Source of the DNA: Pseudobdellovibrionaceae bacterium
GTDB lineage: Bacteria; Bdellovibrionota; Bdellovibrionia; Bdellovibrionales; JAMPXM01
Reading direction: 5' to 3'
DNA: 22,851 nt
Assembly (NCBI GenBank): GCA_913776405.1
Contig: CAJYOV010000537.1
Location: 1 to 22,851 of the forward strand
Shown here in pieces: positions 6,871 to 16,765 of this stretch. The notes beneath the pieces were generated by a model that was given only the letters and a program-made list of their open reading frames with translations, did no database searches and was not told the DNA's origin. Position numbers and translations under genes: made by a program. Every line of letters begins with the position of its first letter. Position 1 is the first letter of the stretch.

Positions 6871-8332
6871 TTGGCACCTTCTCTCCCGCCTTGAATGCGG
6901 TCTCGAGCGCTTTCGAGACGTCGAAGATTCGCTGCTCGTCGAAGTGTTTCGCCATCAACTGAACACCAATTGGAAGACCAAGCTTCGAGAAACCAACTGG
7001 GACCGACATCCCTGGAAGACCCGCTAAGTTCGTCGATGTCGTGAAGATGTCGTTGAGGTACATTTCAAGTGGGTTCGAGATTCTTTCACCAAGCTTGAAC
7101 GCTGGCGATGTCGTTACCGGCGAGAGTATGACGTCGCATTTTTCAAAGGCTTGAAGAAACTCATCACGCAAGAGGCGACGGACCTGCCCCGCTTTCTGAT
7201 AGTAGGCATCGTAGTAGCCGCTTGAAAGGGCGTAGGTACCAAGCATGATCCGACGCTTTACTTCCGCGCCAAAGGCTTCGCCGCGGTTTCGAGCGTAGAA
7301 TTCGCCGAGATCGGCTGCGGGATTTTCGTCGAAATTTGAGCGGTATCCGAAACGGACTCCGTCGTAGCGAGCGAGATTTGATGACGCTTCACTTGTCGCG
7401 ATCAAGTAATAGATCGAGACTGCGTACTTTACGAGAGGTAGCGAGATCTCAACGGGTTCTGCTCCTACCGCCTTCAAGGCCGCGATCGCCTCTTGAGTGA
7501 CGCGAGCAACATCGGGATCGAGAGCTTCTGAGAAATATTCTTTCGGGAGACCAATGCGGAGACCTTTGAGATCTTTGCGAAGAGATTTCGACCACGATGG
7601 AACTTCGATCGAAGCGCTTGTCGCATCTAAGCGATCTTTGCCCGACATCGCTTCTAAGAGAACGGCGCAATCTTCTGTCGAGTGCGCCATCGGACCTGCC
7701 TGATCGAGAGACGAAGCGAACGCGATAATTCCATAACGACTTACGCGACCGTAAGTGGGCTTGATGCCGTACACACCGCAGAAGCTTGCTGGCTGACGAA
7801 TCGAACCACCCGTGTCTGTGCCGATCGCGGCCGGCGCTAATCGCGCAGCAAGTGCTTCCGCTGAGCCACCGGAGCTGACGACAGGCACGTAGTAAAGATT
7901 CCAAGTGTTTTTCACTGAGCCGAAAATTGAAGTCTCGTTTGATGAGCCCATCGCGAATTCATCAAGGCTTGTTTTACCGAGAACGACGGCACCGGCTGCT
8001 CGCAGTTTTTCAACGACGGTTGCCGAATAGGGTGGAACGAAGTTCTCTAAGATTTTTGAGCAAGCGGTTGTTCTTAAGCCTTCTGTGCAAAGAAGGTCTT
8101 TAACGGCAACCGGGACACCGGCTAAGGCGCCAACGCTTTCGCCCGCCGCGATTCTTTTGTCGATGCTCGCAGCTTCTTCGAGAGCTCGAGCATTCAGCGA
8201 AACGAAAGAGTTAATTTTTTTATCGTGCTGATCGATGCGCGCAAGAAAATGCGAAGTCACTTCGACAGCTGAGATCTTTTTCGTTTTCACAGCTTCGGCA
8301 ATCGAAGTGATTGAGCTTGTGTTCAATTCCAT
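6860..8332 (-). CDS. gatA: Asp-tRNA(Asn)/Glu-tRNA(Gln) amidotransferase subunit A
   Basis: GatA is the glutaminase subunit, an amidase-signature enzyme that releases ammonia from glutamine for GatB. The 490-residue length is normal. The catalytic Lys-Ser-Ser triad is present: Lys78 in PVAVKDL, the cis-Ser at 153 in SSGGSA (153-158) and the nucleophile Ser177 in GTDTGGSIRQPAS (171-183), one residue off Staphylococcus aureus numbering. The amidase motif normally reads GGSSGGSA. Here the first two glycines are valines (PVVSSGGSA), encoded by GTC GTC with no frameshift, which is unusual in a tightly packed loop. The start ATG lies 23 nt after the gatC stop with GGGA upstream. Gene order C-A-B is a common bacterial arrangement. 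Confidence 0.97.
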   Translation of the reverse strand: MELNTSSITSIAEAVKTKKISAVEVTSHFLARIDQHDKKINSFVSLNARALEEAASIDKRIAAGESVGALAGVPVAVKDLLCTEGLRTTACSKILENFVPPYSATVVEKLRAAGAVVLGKTSLDEFAMGSSNETSIFGSVKNTWNLYYVPVVSSGGSAEALAARLAPAAIGTDTGGSIRQPASFCGVYGIKPTYGRVSRYGIIAFASSLDQAGPMAHSTEDCAVLLEAMSGKDRLDATSASIEVPSWSKSLRKDLKGLRIGLPKEYFSEALDPDVARVTQEAIAALKAVGAEPVEISLPLVKYAVSIYYLIATSEASSNLARYDGVRFGYRSNFDENPAADLGEFYARNRGEAFGAEVKRRIMLGTYALSSGYYDAYYQKAGQVRRLLRDEFLQAFEKCDVILSPVTTSPAFKLGERISNPLEMYLNDIFTTSTNLAGLPGMSVPVGFSKLGLPIGVQLMAKHFDEQRIFDVSKALETAFKAGEKVPNGI

Positions 8333-8355
8333 TTTATTTCCCGTGGAGCTTTCTT

Positions 8356-10827
<2,472 letters not shown>

Positions 10828-10853
10828 ACTCTAGACACTCAAGGATCGTTTTC

Positions 10854-10891
10854 AGGGGTCTTGCCGATAAGGCCGAGGCCCCTTACCTTTT
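10854..10891 (+). terminator. Likely terminator of ligA
   Basis: GGGGTCTT (10855-10862) pairs with GAGGCCCC (10875-10882, with G-T pairs), and an inner GCC-GATAA-GGC hairpin (10863-10873) stacks on top with one bulged C. The tail TTACCTTTT is only moderately T-rich. Part of this tail also serves as the 5' arm of the next hairpin, so leftover read-through transcripts could be regulated there. Confidence 0.6.
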
Positions 10892-10913
10892 GGCAACTTC
10901 ATCTCAAAAGGTG
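10884..10913 (+). promoter_or_regulatory. Hairpin covering the Shine-Dalgarno of the next gene
   Basis: ACCTTTTG (10885-10892) is perfectly complementary to CAAAAGGT (10905-10912), and U-G pairs can extend both ends of the stem. The 3' arm is the ribosome-binding site AAAAGGTG of the gene starting at 10918, so the hairpin would block translation when formed. An A/U-rich 8-bp stem like this could open with temperature or by a binding factor. It is seen in sequence and its function is an inference. Confidence 0.5.
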
Positions 10914-10917
10914 CCTT

Positions 10918-11382
10918 ATGAAACTCTTCGCTCTCCTGACGATCCTTCTCGCATCAAGCGCTAGCTTCGGCGCAACGACTGAACTCAACTGCTACAAAGC
11001 TGCAAACGCAAAAGAGATTAAAGCGGAGAACATAGACACCGGCGCTAAGTCGATTGGTAAGCGCGCGACACTTCGTCTCTCTACTGAGACAGACGAATAT
11101 TCATCTGAAGGCTTCAATAAAATCGCTAAACTGCGCGTGGTTACAACCGACGAATCGCGCATCATGGTTTGGGCGAACTTGAGCAAGCTTGAAAGCCAGA
11201 AGCTACCTACGTACCGGGTCGATTGCGACGGCGGCGCCATGTCGGTGAAAAAGATCGACAACGAAACGCTTCTCCTAAATTCAGATTACATCGCGGGCGA
11301 AGTCACAAACGCCGAAGAAGGCTGCTCAAATGCACGCCTAGAGTTCAAAGACCTGATGATGAAAAAGACTGCTTGTAAGTAA
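10918..11382 (+). CDS. Small secreted protein with four cysteines, function unknown
   Basis: No family recognised. The 154-residue product has a classic signal peptide (MKLFALLTILLASSASFG, likely cleaved before ATTEL). The mature part is mostly beta-like, with four Cys (in LNCYKA, VDCDGG, EGCSNA and the C-terminal TACK), which could form two disulfides in the periplasm. ATG 10918 is preceded by AAAAGGTG 5 nt away and starts directly with the signal sequence, so I prefer it over an in-frame upstream start at 10861. The ribosome-binding site lies within a predicted hairpin (10884-10913). It is probably monocistronic, bounded by the ligA terminator and the bidirectional terminator at 11437-11468. 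Confidence 0.75.
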   Translation: MKLFALLTILLASSASFGATTELNCYKAANAKEIKAENIDTGAKSIGKRATLRLSTETDEYSSEGFNKIAKLRVVTTDESRIMVWANLSKLESQKLPTYRVDCDGGAMSVKKIDNETLLLNSDYIAGEVTNAEEGCSNARLEFKDLMMKKTACK

Positions 11383-11436
11383 TTTTTGATTTGTCGATAG
11401 ATCGCATCGAAGCCCTCAACCGGCGCTTCGAAAAAG

Positions 11437-11468
11437 AAAAAGCCAGAGAACGACTCTCTGGCTTTTTT
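11437..11468. terminator. Bidirectional intrinsic terminator between convergent genes
   Basis: AAAAAGCCAGAGA (11437-11449), loop ACGAC, TCTCTGGCTTTTT (11455-11467) is a perfect 13-bp stem with T-runs on both strands. It serves the secreted-protein gene (plus, stop 11382) and the histone gene (minus, stop 11490). Confidence 0.93.
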
Positions 11469-11489
11469 CATTTCAACCGTAAGAGAATC

Positions 11490-11684
11490 TTACAAGTGAT
11501 CGATAACGATGTCGCGAGCCATGACTGTCTTGCGACCGTCTGCTTTCGCGCTCTCGATGCCCTTTTCACAAAGAGCCAAGACAGCTTTGCTGAGAACTTC
11601 GATCGTTTCTGACGACGTGTTACAGCCGCCTTTGTCTTTGATGATCTTCTTAACTTTGCTAGTTACAACGAGAACTTCTGCCAT
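11490..11684 (-). CDS. Bacterial histone (single histone fold)
   Basis: A 64-residue protein that is essentially one histone fold without tails: helix 1 (SKVKKIIKDKG, 9-19), a loop with NTS, long helix 2 (about 25-48), then ADGRKTVMARDI (48-59), which matches the archaeal histone loop-2 signature of the AGRKTIKAEDI type, and a very short helix 3 (VIDHL). It closely resembles the abundant, essential chromatin protein of Bdellovibrio bacteriovorus (Bd0055/HBb). Published work on that protein agrees that it is dimeric but differs on whether it coats DNA edge-on or bends it. Arg51, Lys52, Thr53 and the basic helix 1 are the likely DNA contacts. Cys21 and Cys39 are unexplained. AGAGG 7 nt before ATG supports the start. 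It lies 183 nt downstream of tatC, with its own apparent promoter and terminator. Confidence 0.93.
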   Translation of the reverse strand: MAEVLVVTSKVKKIIKDKGGCNTSSETIEVLSKAVLALCEKGIESAKADGRKTVMARDIVIDHL

Positions 11685-11706
11685 TCCCAGCCTCTTTCCT
11701 TGATTA

Positions 11707-11746
11707 CCTGGATTTGATTCCCTGGATTTCTGAATGAATCGATTCA
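11707..11746 (-). promoter_or_regulatory. Direct repeat and 12-bp palindrome in the histone leader
   Basis: CCTGGATTT occurs twice (11707-11715 and 11721-11729, 14 nt apart). Next to it TGAATCGATTCA (11735-11746) is a perfect 12-bp palindrome. Both fall 22-62 nt upstream of the histone start codon and downstream of the likely promoter. They could bind a regulator, or the histone itself for autoregulation, or shape the mRNA leader. Confidence 0.45.
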
Positions 11747-11782
11747 GCCGTCGATGACGACGCTCTAAATCGCAACTCAGTC

Positions 11783-11812
11783 AGTCTAGAACGATGGAAA
11801 CGAACAAGACAA
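11783..11812 (-). promoter_or_regulatory. Likely histone promoter
   Basis: On the minus strand TTGTCT (11812-11807), an 18-nt spacer and TAGACT (11788-11783) fit a sigma-70 promoter. Transcription would start near 11776, giving a leader of about 90 nt that holds the direct repeat and palindrome. This would let the histone be expressed far above tatBC. Confidence 0.4.
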
Positions 11813-11867
11813 GGATAGGCTCGAATTTATTTAATCTGACGGACGTCGCGCCGCGTATATCGGGCAA

Positions 11868-12620
11868 TTACAAAGAGCTAGAAACCGCCTGTTTGCGTCG
11901 TCCAGTAAATCCGACCACGATGATCGAGAGCTCGTACAACAGCCAAAGCGGGACAAGAAGCATCATCATACTCAAAACGTCTGGCGGAGTCACGATCGCA
12001 GCGGCCACCGCCAAGATGACAACCGCGTACCGGCGTTTCTCGCGAAGGAATTTTTGATCGACGATTCCGAAGAGACCTAAAACGATGATCACCATCGGTA
12101 GCTCAAACGCTAAACCGAATACGAGAATCATCGTGATGAAGAACGACATGTATTCTGGAAGTGTGATCATCGCTTGGCCAGCTGATGAACCGAATTCAAG
12201 CAGGAATTTTAAACCCGCTGGTAAAACGAAGAAGTAGCAGAACGTACAGCCGAATAAAAAGAGAAAGACGGACGCGCCCACAAACATCAAGCTGTACTTA
12301 CGTTCGTGCGAATAGAGGCCCGGCGAAACAAATTTCCAAAGTTGGTAAATCCAAATCGGGCACGAGATGATGAGGCCCGCAAGACCCGCAAGCTTCATAT
12401 GAATCACGAACATGTCGGTCGGATTTAAGAAGATTAGCTTGCCGTTTGGCAGGTAAGGCGCAACCGGCTTTGCCATCGTTTCAAGAATTTTGTCTGCGAA
12501 ATTCCAAGCGACGATGGCGCCGAGGAAAATGGCCCACGCTGATTTCACTAAGCGATCACGGAGTTCAGTCAGGTGATCCGTTAACGTTTGTGCCTGTTCT
12601 TCGCTGATTGGACCCGCCAT
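11868..12620 (-). CDS. tatC: Sec-independent protein translocase TatC
   Basis: Inner-membrane core of the twin-arginine pathway, which recognises twin-Arg signal peptides and exports folded proteins. The 250-residue product has the six-helix TatC pattern. Conserved sites are visible: HLTELRDRL near the N-terminus (16-24), FVSPGLYSHERK (97-108, Glu106 equal to the signal-binding Glu103 of E. coli TatC), FGLAFELP (168-175, Glu173 matching E. coli Glu170) and TPPDVLSMMML (211-221). Its start lies 3 nt after the tatB stop, so the two are translationally coupled. No clear terminator follows. The histone gene downstream seems to have its own promoter. Confidence 0.97.
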   Translation of the reverse strand: MAGPISEEQAQTLTDHLTELRDRLVKSAWAIFLGAIVAWNFADKILETMAKPVAPYLPNGKLIFLNPTDMFVIHMKLAGLAGLIISCPIWIYQLWKFVSPGLYSHERKYSLMFVGASVFLFLFGCTFCYFFVLPAGLKFLLEFGSSAGQAMITLPEYMSFFITMILVFGLAFELPMVIIVLGLFGIVDQKFLREKRRYAVVILAVAAAIVTPPDVLSMMMLLVPLWLLYELSIIVVGFTGRRKQAVSSSL

Positions 12621-12623
12621 GAC

Positions 12624-13067
12624 TTAAGAATCTTTTTTCTGTGAGCCCGAAGGATCGAGCGGGAAGTGAAACTGAGTCTGTGATTTTTCATCGAGAGCTT
12701 GGTGATTCGGATCTTGGTATTCGACGCCCGACGGGTCTTCGTAATCGTTCATGTGAAACGACAACTGATCTTCAACCGGCTCTTGTTCGACGAGTGGCGA
12801 ATGACCTGACGCTGTCTCGGCCATGTCTTGCGCAAGTTCAGATGTTGGTGGTGGCGTATGCGTGATCGAACGATGAATATCGTGAAACGCGTTGTGAGCC
12901 GAGTCGCGGGTGTCTGTGAATGTTTTGGTGAACTCGCCCGTCGCGCGTTTGAATTCGTTCATTAAACGACCCAATGTTCGCGCAACTTCCGGCAACTGCT
13001 TAGGGCCGATCAAAATCAACGCAAGCGCTGCGATGACCAGCATTTCTCCAAAACCGATATCAAACAT
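12624..13067 (-). CDS. tatB: Twin-arginine translocase TatA/TatB-family protein, probably TatB
   Basis: Single-pass membrane component of the Tat system. The N-terminus MFDIGFGEMLVIAALALILIG (1-21) is the TatB-type start and transmembrane helix. PKQLPEVARTLGRLMNEFKR (22-41) is the amphipathic helix, and an acidic, Pro/Gln-rich tail runs to residue 147. The N-terminal Asp/Gly pattern and the long tail favour TatB over TatA. No separate tatA is in the window, so either it lies elsewhere or this protein serves both roles. It sits 34 nt after the unknown gene at 13102-13722 and 3 nt before tatC, forming one operon. Confidence 0.9.
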   Translation of the reverse strand: MFDIGFGEMLVIAALALILIGPKQLPEVARTLGRLMNEFKRATGEFTKTFTDTRDSAHNAFHDIHRSITHTPPPTSELAQDMAETASGHSPLVEQEPVEDQLSFHMNDYEDPSGVEYQDPNHQALDEKSQTQFHFPLDPSGSQKKDS

Positions 13068-13101
13068 GCGCCCGAGTCTACTCCCGGTAGAAACTCTGTG
13101 G

Positions 13102-13722
13102 CTACTGCTTTTTCTTGAGCGGCGCCTCGGTCGACGGCACTACCGTGAGGCCCTTCGAGACAAGTTTCTCTCTTGCGACTTCGGAGCCTGTTTTTTCGTA
13201 CATTTCAAAGAGTCGAAGAAGGTTCTCTTCGTTTTGAAGATGGGTTTCCGAGCTGATGTGGGTCAAGACTTCGACGAAATCAAAAAATCTTTGAGCAAGC
13301 TCCGAATAAACTCGCGCGCGCGAATTTTCGCGAACGGTCGTTGCCAGCGCGCCATACGCCATTCCACCCATGTCCACGTAGTAATCCACATCGACAAGTT
13401 TTCTTTGAAGCGAGTCACCGAAGAAACCACTGATGTAGAGAGATCGATCCGCTAGCTTCTTGAGAAGCTCGTTTCTCTCAGTCGGGGGCGCATTTTGCGC
13501 TTTCAAAAACGTTTCAGCCAGTGTTTGTCTCGTACGCCGGCCAGACGAATCGATTTCATCGAAGAGATTTGCGGCCGGTACATAGAATTGAAGCAGCTCG
13601 ACGAGATAGGTTTTCACAGGCTCAGCAGCTCGGAACTTCCGTTTCTCAAACGCGTCCGACACCACTTCCTCGAAATACTCCGACGATGAAACTACGAGCG
13701 ACAAATGAGAACTGCGACGCAT
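13102..13722 (-). CDS. Soluble alpha-helical protein of unknown function
   Basis: I do not recognise this 206-residue protein. It lacks a signal peptide or membrane helix and looks largely helical and charged (EYFEEVVSDAFEKRK, LAETFLKAQNAPPTERNELLKKLADR, EENLLRLFEMYEK). A central segment, LVDVDYYVDMGGMAYGALAT (about 109-128), is Gly- and Met-rich and may be a packing core or binding loop. Start codons compete: GTG 13731, ATG 13728 and ATG 13722 are all in frame. GGAGG lies about 9 nt from 13722, which I prefer. It heads the run into tatB and tatC, 34 nt before tatB, so co-transcription with the Tat genes is likely, though a shared function is not shown. Confidence 0.75.
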   Translation of the reverse strand: MRRSSHLSLVVSSSEYFEEVVSDAFEKRKFRAAEPVKTYLVELLQFYVPAANLFDEIDSSGRRTRQTLAETFLKAQNAPPTERNELLKKLADRSLYISGFFGDSLQRKLVDVDYYVDMGGMAYGALATTVRENSRARVYSELAQRFFDFVEVLTHISSETHLQNEENLLRLFEMYEKTGSEVAREKLVSKGLTVVPSTEAPLKKKQ

Positions 13723-13874
13723 CGGCATCACCCTCCAAACCGGCCTCTAGCTTCAATTTTACCGACTCGGGATGAATCAAAAAAGACAACTGATGTGAGA
13801 GGACCCAAAAGCCGCGCTTATAGCTCCCCGCCCTTGGGCCTGAAGATCTCGAGATGTCGTCGCCAGGATGTCTC

Positions 13875-13905
13875 AACCCGGAACACTCGCTCGTGTTCCA
13901 GGGTT
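13875..13905 (-). terminator. Strong hairpin downstream of the M16 peptidase gene
   Basis: AACCC plus GGAACAC (13875-13886) pairs with GTGTTCC plus GGGTT (13893-13905) around loop TCGCTC, with one bulged A. It lies about 50 nt past the M16 stop codon. No T-run follows, so it may act as an mRNA 3'-end stabiliser or a Rho-assisted end instead of a classic terminator. Confidence 0.4.
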
Positions 13906-13957
13906 TAGACGGGCTCTCGGCTAGCAACCGCAGAAGCGGAGCGAGCGGTCTACTCGA

Positions 13958-16735
13958 CTACTTCCAAGGCGATGTCGGGCCCACGGCTGCGAGGACAAAG
14001 TCTTGTTCGAAGATCGCTTTTGCGAGAGTCATGATGTCGTTTGCAGTGATGTCGCGAAGGCGGTCGGCGTAGCGGAACGTTTCTTCAGCTGGGATGCCGT
14101 AGATCTCGTTGAACAAAATCGAAGAACTGATTGAAGAATTGCGCTGAAGATCGATGTCGTGGCGACCAATCAAATAGCGTTTTGCGCGATCGATTTCGAG
14201 AGCGGGCACGGCTGTGTCGACAAGCTTCTGGAATTCAGCACGCAACATCTCAATCGCTTTTTCGCCTTTATTCGGCGAGCAGCCGATGTAGGCGCCGAAG
14301 TAGCCGGTGTCGATGCCTTCCATCCGCATTGGTGAAACGGTGTAGGCAAGCGATTCTTTATCGCGGAGTTCGATGAACAGACGTCCACCTTGGCCCGCGA
14401 GAATCGACTGAATCACCTGCAGCGTGTAGCGACGCGGATCATCGAGCGTTAAGCCTTTATACCCGATAATGATGTGAGTCTGTTCACGCTTGAGCTCTTT
14501 GAAGAGCCGCTCTTCTTTTAATGGACCTTCGTGCTTAAAGTTCGTCGTCAGCGCTTGGCCCGAAGGCAATTTCTCTGTGGCTTTCGTCAGCGACTCAACC
14601 CATTGATCGGCATCAATCGAACCCGTGACCGCGATCATCAAGTTTCGCGACATGGCTTCCGATTTCAATAGCGCATCGACGGATGTTTTTGAAAGCGACT
14701 TCACCGAGTCTGCGGTTCCGTACATGTCACGCGCGTACGGGTGGCCCTTAAACATTTCTTGAGTGAACAGCTGAGAAACGAGCTGGCCCGGGCTGTCTTC
14801 GCGTGCGCGAATCGCTTCAAGCATCACGCCCTTTTCACGCTCGAGCGCCGATTCCGCGATCTGCGGGCCGACAAGAACGTCATTGAAGAGCTCGATCGCA
14901 TCTTTCTCAAACGGCGCGATGGTTTGCATCGAAAGGCCGATTGAATTTCGACCACCGAAGGCGCTAATGCCGCCCGCCATGTTCTCGATTTTATCTGAGA
15001 TCTGAGCTTCATTCAGAGTCGCGGTCCCTGTCGTCCATGTGCGCGAAAGGAGCTCGGTGACGCCACCTTGATTTTCTTTTTCAACGCGGACGCCGCCTAA
15101 GAACGCTGCTTTCGCACTAATCACCGGAGTCGCAAAGTCAGGGCGGAAGAGGAGTGTCGCACCTGACGGTAAGACGTGTTTGCGAATTTCACCAGGCGAA
15201 GAGCTCGCCTCGCCAAGAGACCATTTCGTTTTCTTTACGCCCGTAAGTTTGACGGGTTTCGGCTTTGCTTTCGCGGCTTTCGCAAAATCTTTTTCGCACG
15301 CCTTCGCCCAAGCCTTGATCGACTTTTCGATTTCCTTCTCGCCGCGCGGAACCATCGCGACAAATGTCATCGTCTTCGGGTTTAAATACTTTCTAGCCGT
15401 CTTCATGATGTCTTCAGGCTTAAGCGCATAGATCTGCTTCAAGAACTTCTGGAAGTAAGCGTAGTCGCCCATCAAATTCTCGAAGCTGCCCGCCTTGCGA
15501 GCGACACCTTCGATTGTCTCCATGGCGTAGAATTCTTCGCTCTCGAGGTTTGTGATCGCACGGCGCATCTCATCTGACGACGGCGGCGCTGTCAGCATGC
15601 CTTCGATCTCCTGTTTTAAGAGATCGATTGCTTCTTGAAAATTATCGACGTTCAGAGACCCCGAAATCGTAAACAAGCCGCCATCTTTTGGCGTAAAGGT
15701 GCCGGAGCCAATGGAGTTCGTGACTGCTTTCTCCAGACGAAGTTTTTTCGCCAAGCGCGAGCTATCGCCTTGACCCAGAATCATCGCAAGCATGTCGAGG
15801 GCTGCTGTGTCTTTGTGGTGCGCGCCAGGTACGCGGAAGGCGATATGAAACTGAGCTTCTTCGAACGGCGCTTTTGCAACCTTGATTCGTGCGCCGACTT
15901 GCTTTGGCTCAGCCGCTCGCTTCACTTTCCGAAGCTTGAAGGACTGTAGGCGACCAAACGAGTAATCGATCTTTTCTTTCATCTCGTCTGTGTCGAAATC
16001 GCCTGCGACAACGAGGTGCATGTTCGTCGGGATGTATCGGCTCTGGTAATAATTAACGAGCGTCTTCTTTGAAACCTTTTTGATCAAAGAGTCGTAACCA
16101 ATCACGGGCAGACCGTAAGGGTGCTTTTTGAAAACGTTCGAAAACAGAAGGCGGCTCGCCTGGCGACCCGGGCTGTCGTTACCGCGCTTGATTTCTTCAA
16201 TGACAACTTCGCGTTCGCTATCGATTTCGCCCGCGTCGAAACGCGGGAAACCCATCATCTCGCTGATGACGTCGAGACCGATGTCAGAGAATTCTTTTGA
16301 GATATTTACGTAAAAGACAGTTTGATCGAAAGACGTGTAGGCGTTGAGTTCACCTCCAGACGCTTCAACCGTCGAGGCGATTTCACCGACATTATATTTC
16401 TCAGTGCCTTTGAACACTAAATGTTCGATGAAGTGGCTAATACCTTCTTCGCCTTTACCCTCATCCGCAGAGCCGGTCTTCACCCACATTTGCACGGAGA
16501 CGACGGGCGACTTATGATTTTCCAAAAGCAAAACGGAGAGCCCGTTTTTGAGCTTTAAGCGACTGACGCCACCCGAGAGCTTCGTTAGCTTTACGGCGCC
16601 GTTAGCAGCTGTCGATTTAGAAATCGTTTTAGTCTGAGCTTTTTTCTTCGACGCACCTTTGGCAGCGGTCGCTTTTTTAGCTGATTTCGCAGAAAGACGA
16701 ACTGGTTTCTTGCTTGGAGCTTTCTTTGCGGTCAT
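13958..16735 (-). CDS. Four-module M16 zinc peptidase with Lys/Ala-rich N-terminal tail
   Basis: Product of 925 residues in the pitrilysin/insulinase-like family, with four M16 modules in one chain. The first half carries the inverted zinc motif HFIEH (101-105) and the downstream Glu in VVIEEIKRG (about 180-181), so it should be catalytic. The second half (about 515-925) repeats the fold, but the matching site reads ELLSRTW, so it is non-catalytic and probably closes the chamber. Residues 1-50 are Lys/Ala/Ser-rich (TAKKAPSKK, SAKSAKKATAAK) with no signal peptide, which points to a cytoplasmic location or an unusual targeting tail. I prefer ATG 16735 (GGGAGA 7 nt upstream) to ATG 16750. It is divergent from hemW, with 30 nt between the two start codons. 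The substrate is unknown. Confidence 0.9.
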   Translation of the reverse strand: MTAKKAPSKKPVRLSAKSAKKATAAKGASKKKAQTKTISKSTAANGAVKLTKLSGGVSRLKLKNGLSVLLLENHKSPVVSVQMWVKTGSADEGKGEEGISHFIEHLVFKGTEKYNVGEIASTVEASGGELNAYTSFDQTVFYVNISKEFSDIGLDVISEMMGFPRFDAGEIDSEREVVIEEIKRGNDSPGRQASRLLFSNVFKKHPYGLPVIGYDSLIKKVSKKTLVNYYQSRYIPTNMHLVVAGDFDTDEMKEKIDYSFGRLQSFKLRKVKRAAEPKQVGARIKVAKAPFEEAQFHIAFRVPGAHHKDTAALDMLAMILGQGDSSRLAKKLRLEKAVTNSIGSGTFTPKDGGLFTISGSLNVDNFQEAIDLLKQEIEGMLTAPPSSDEMRRAITNLESEEFYAMETIEGVARKAGSFENLMGDYAYFQKFLKQIYALKPEDIMKTARKYLNPKTMTFVAMVPRGEKEIEKSIKAWAKACEKDFAKAAKAKPKPVKLTGVKKTKWSLGEASSSPGEIRKHVLPSGATLLFRPDFATPVISAKAAFLGGVRVEKENQGGVTELLSRTWTTGTATLNEAQISDKIENMAGGISAFGGRNSIGLSMQTIAPFEKDAIELFNDVLVGPQIAESALEREKGVMLEAIRAREDSPGQLVSQLFTQEMFKGHPYARDMYGTADSVKSLSKTSVDALLKSEAMSRNLMIAVTGSIDADQWVESLTKATEKLPSGQALTTNFKHEGPLKEERLFKELKREQTHIIIGYKGLTLDDPRRYTLQVIQSILAGQGGRLFIELRDKESLAYTVSPMRMEGIDTGYFGAYIGCSPNKGEKAIEMLRAEFQKLVDTAVPALEIDRAKRYLIGRHDIDLQRNSSISSSILFNEIYGIPAEETFRYADRLRDITANDIMTLAKAIFEQDFVLAAVGPTSPWK

Positions 16736-16765
16736 GTTCGGCTCTCCCATCCGTGAGACTTGGCC

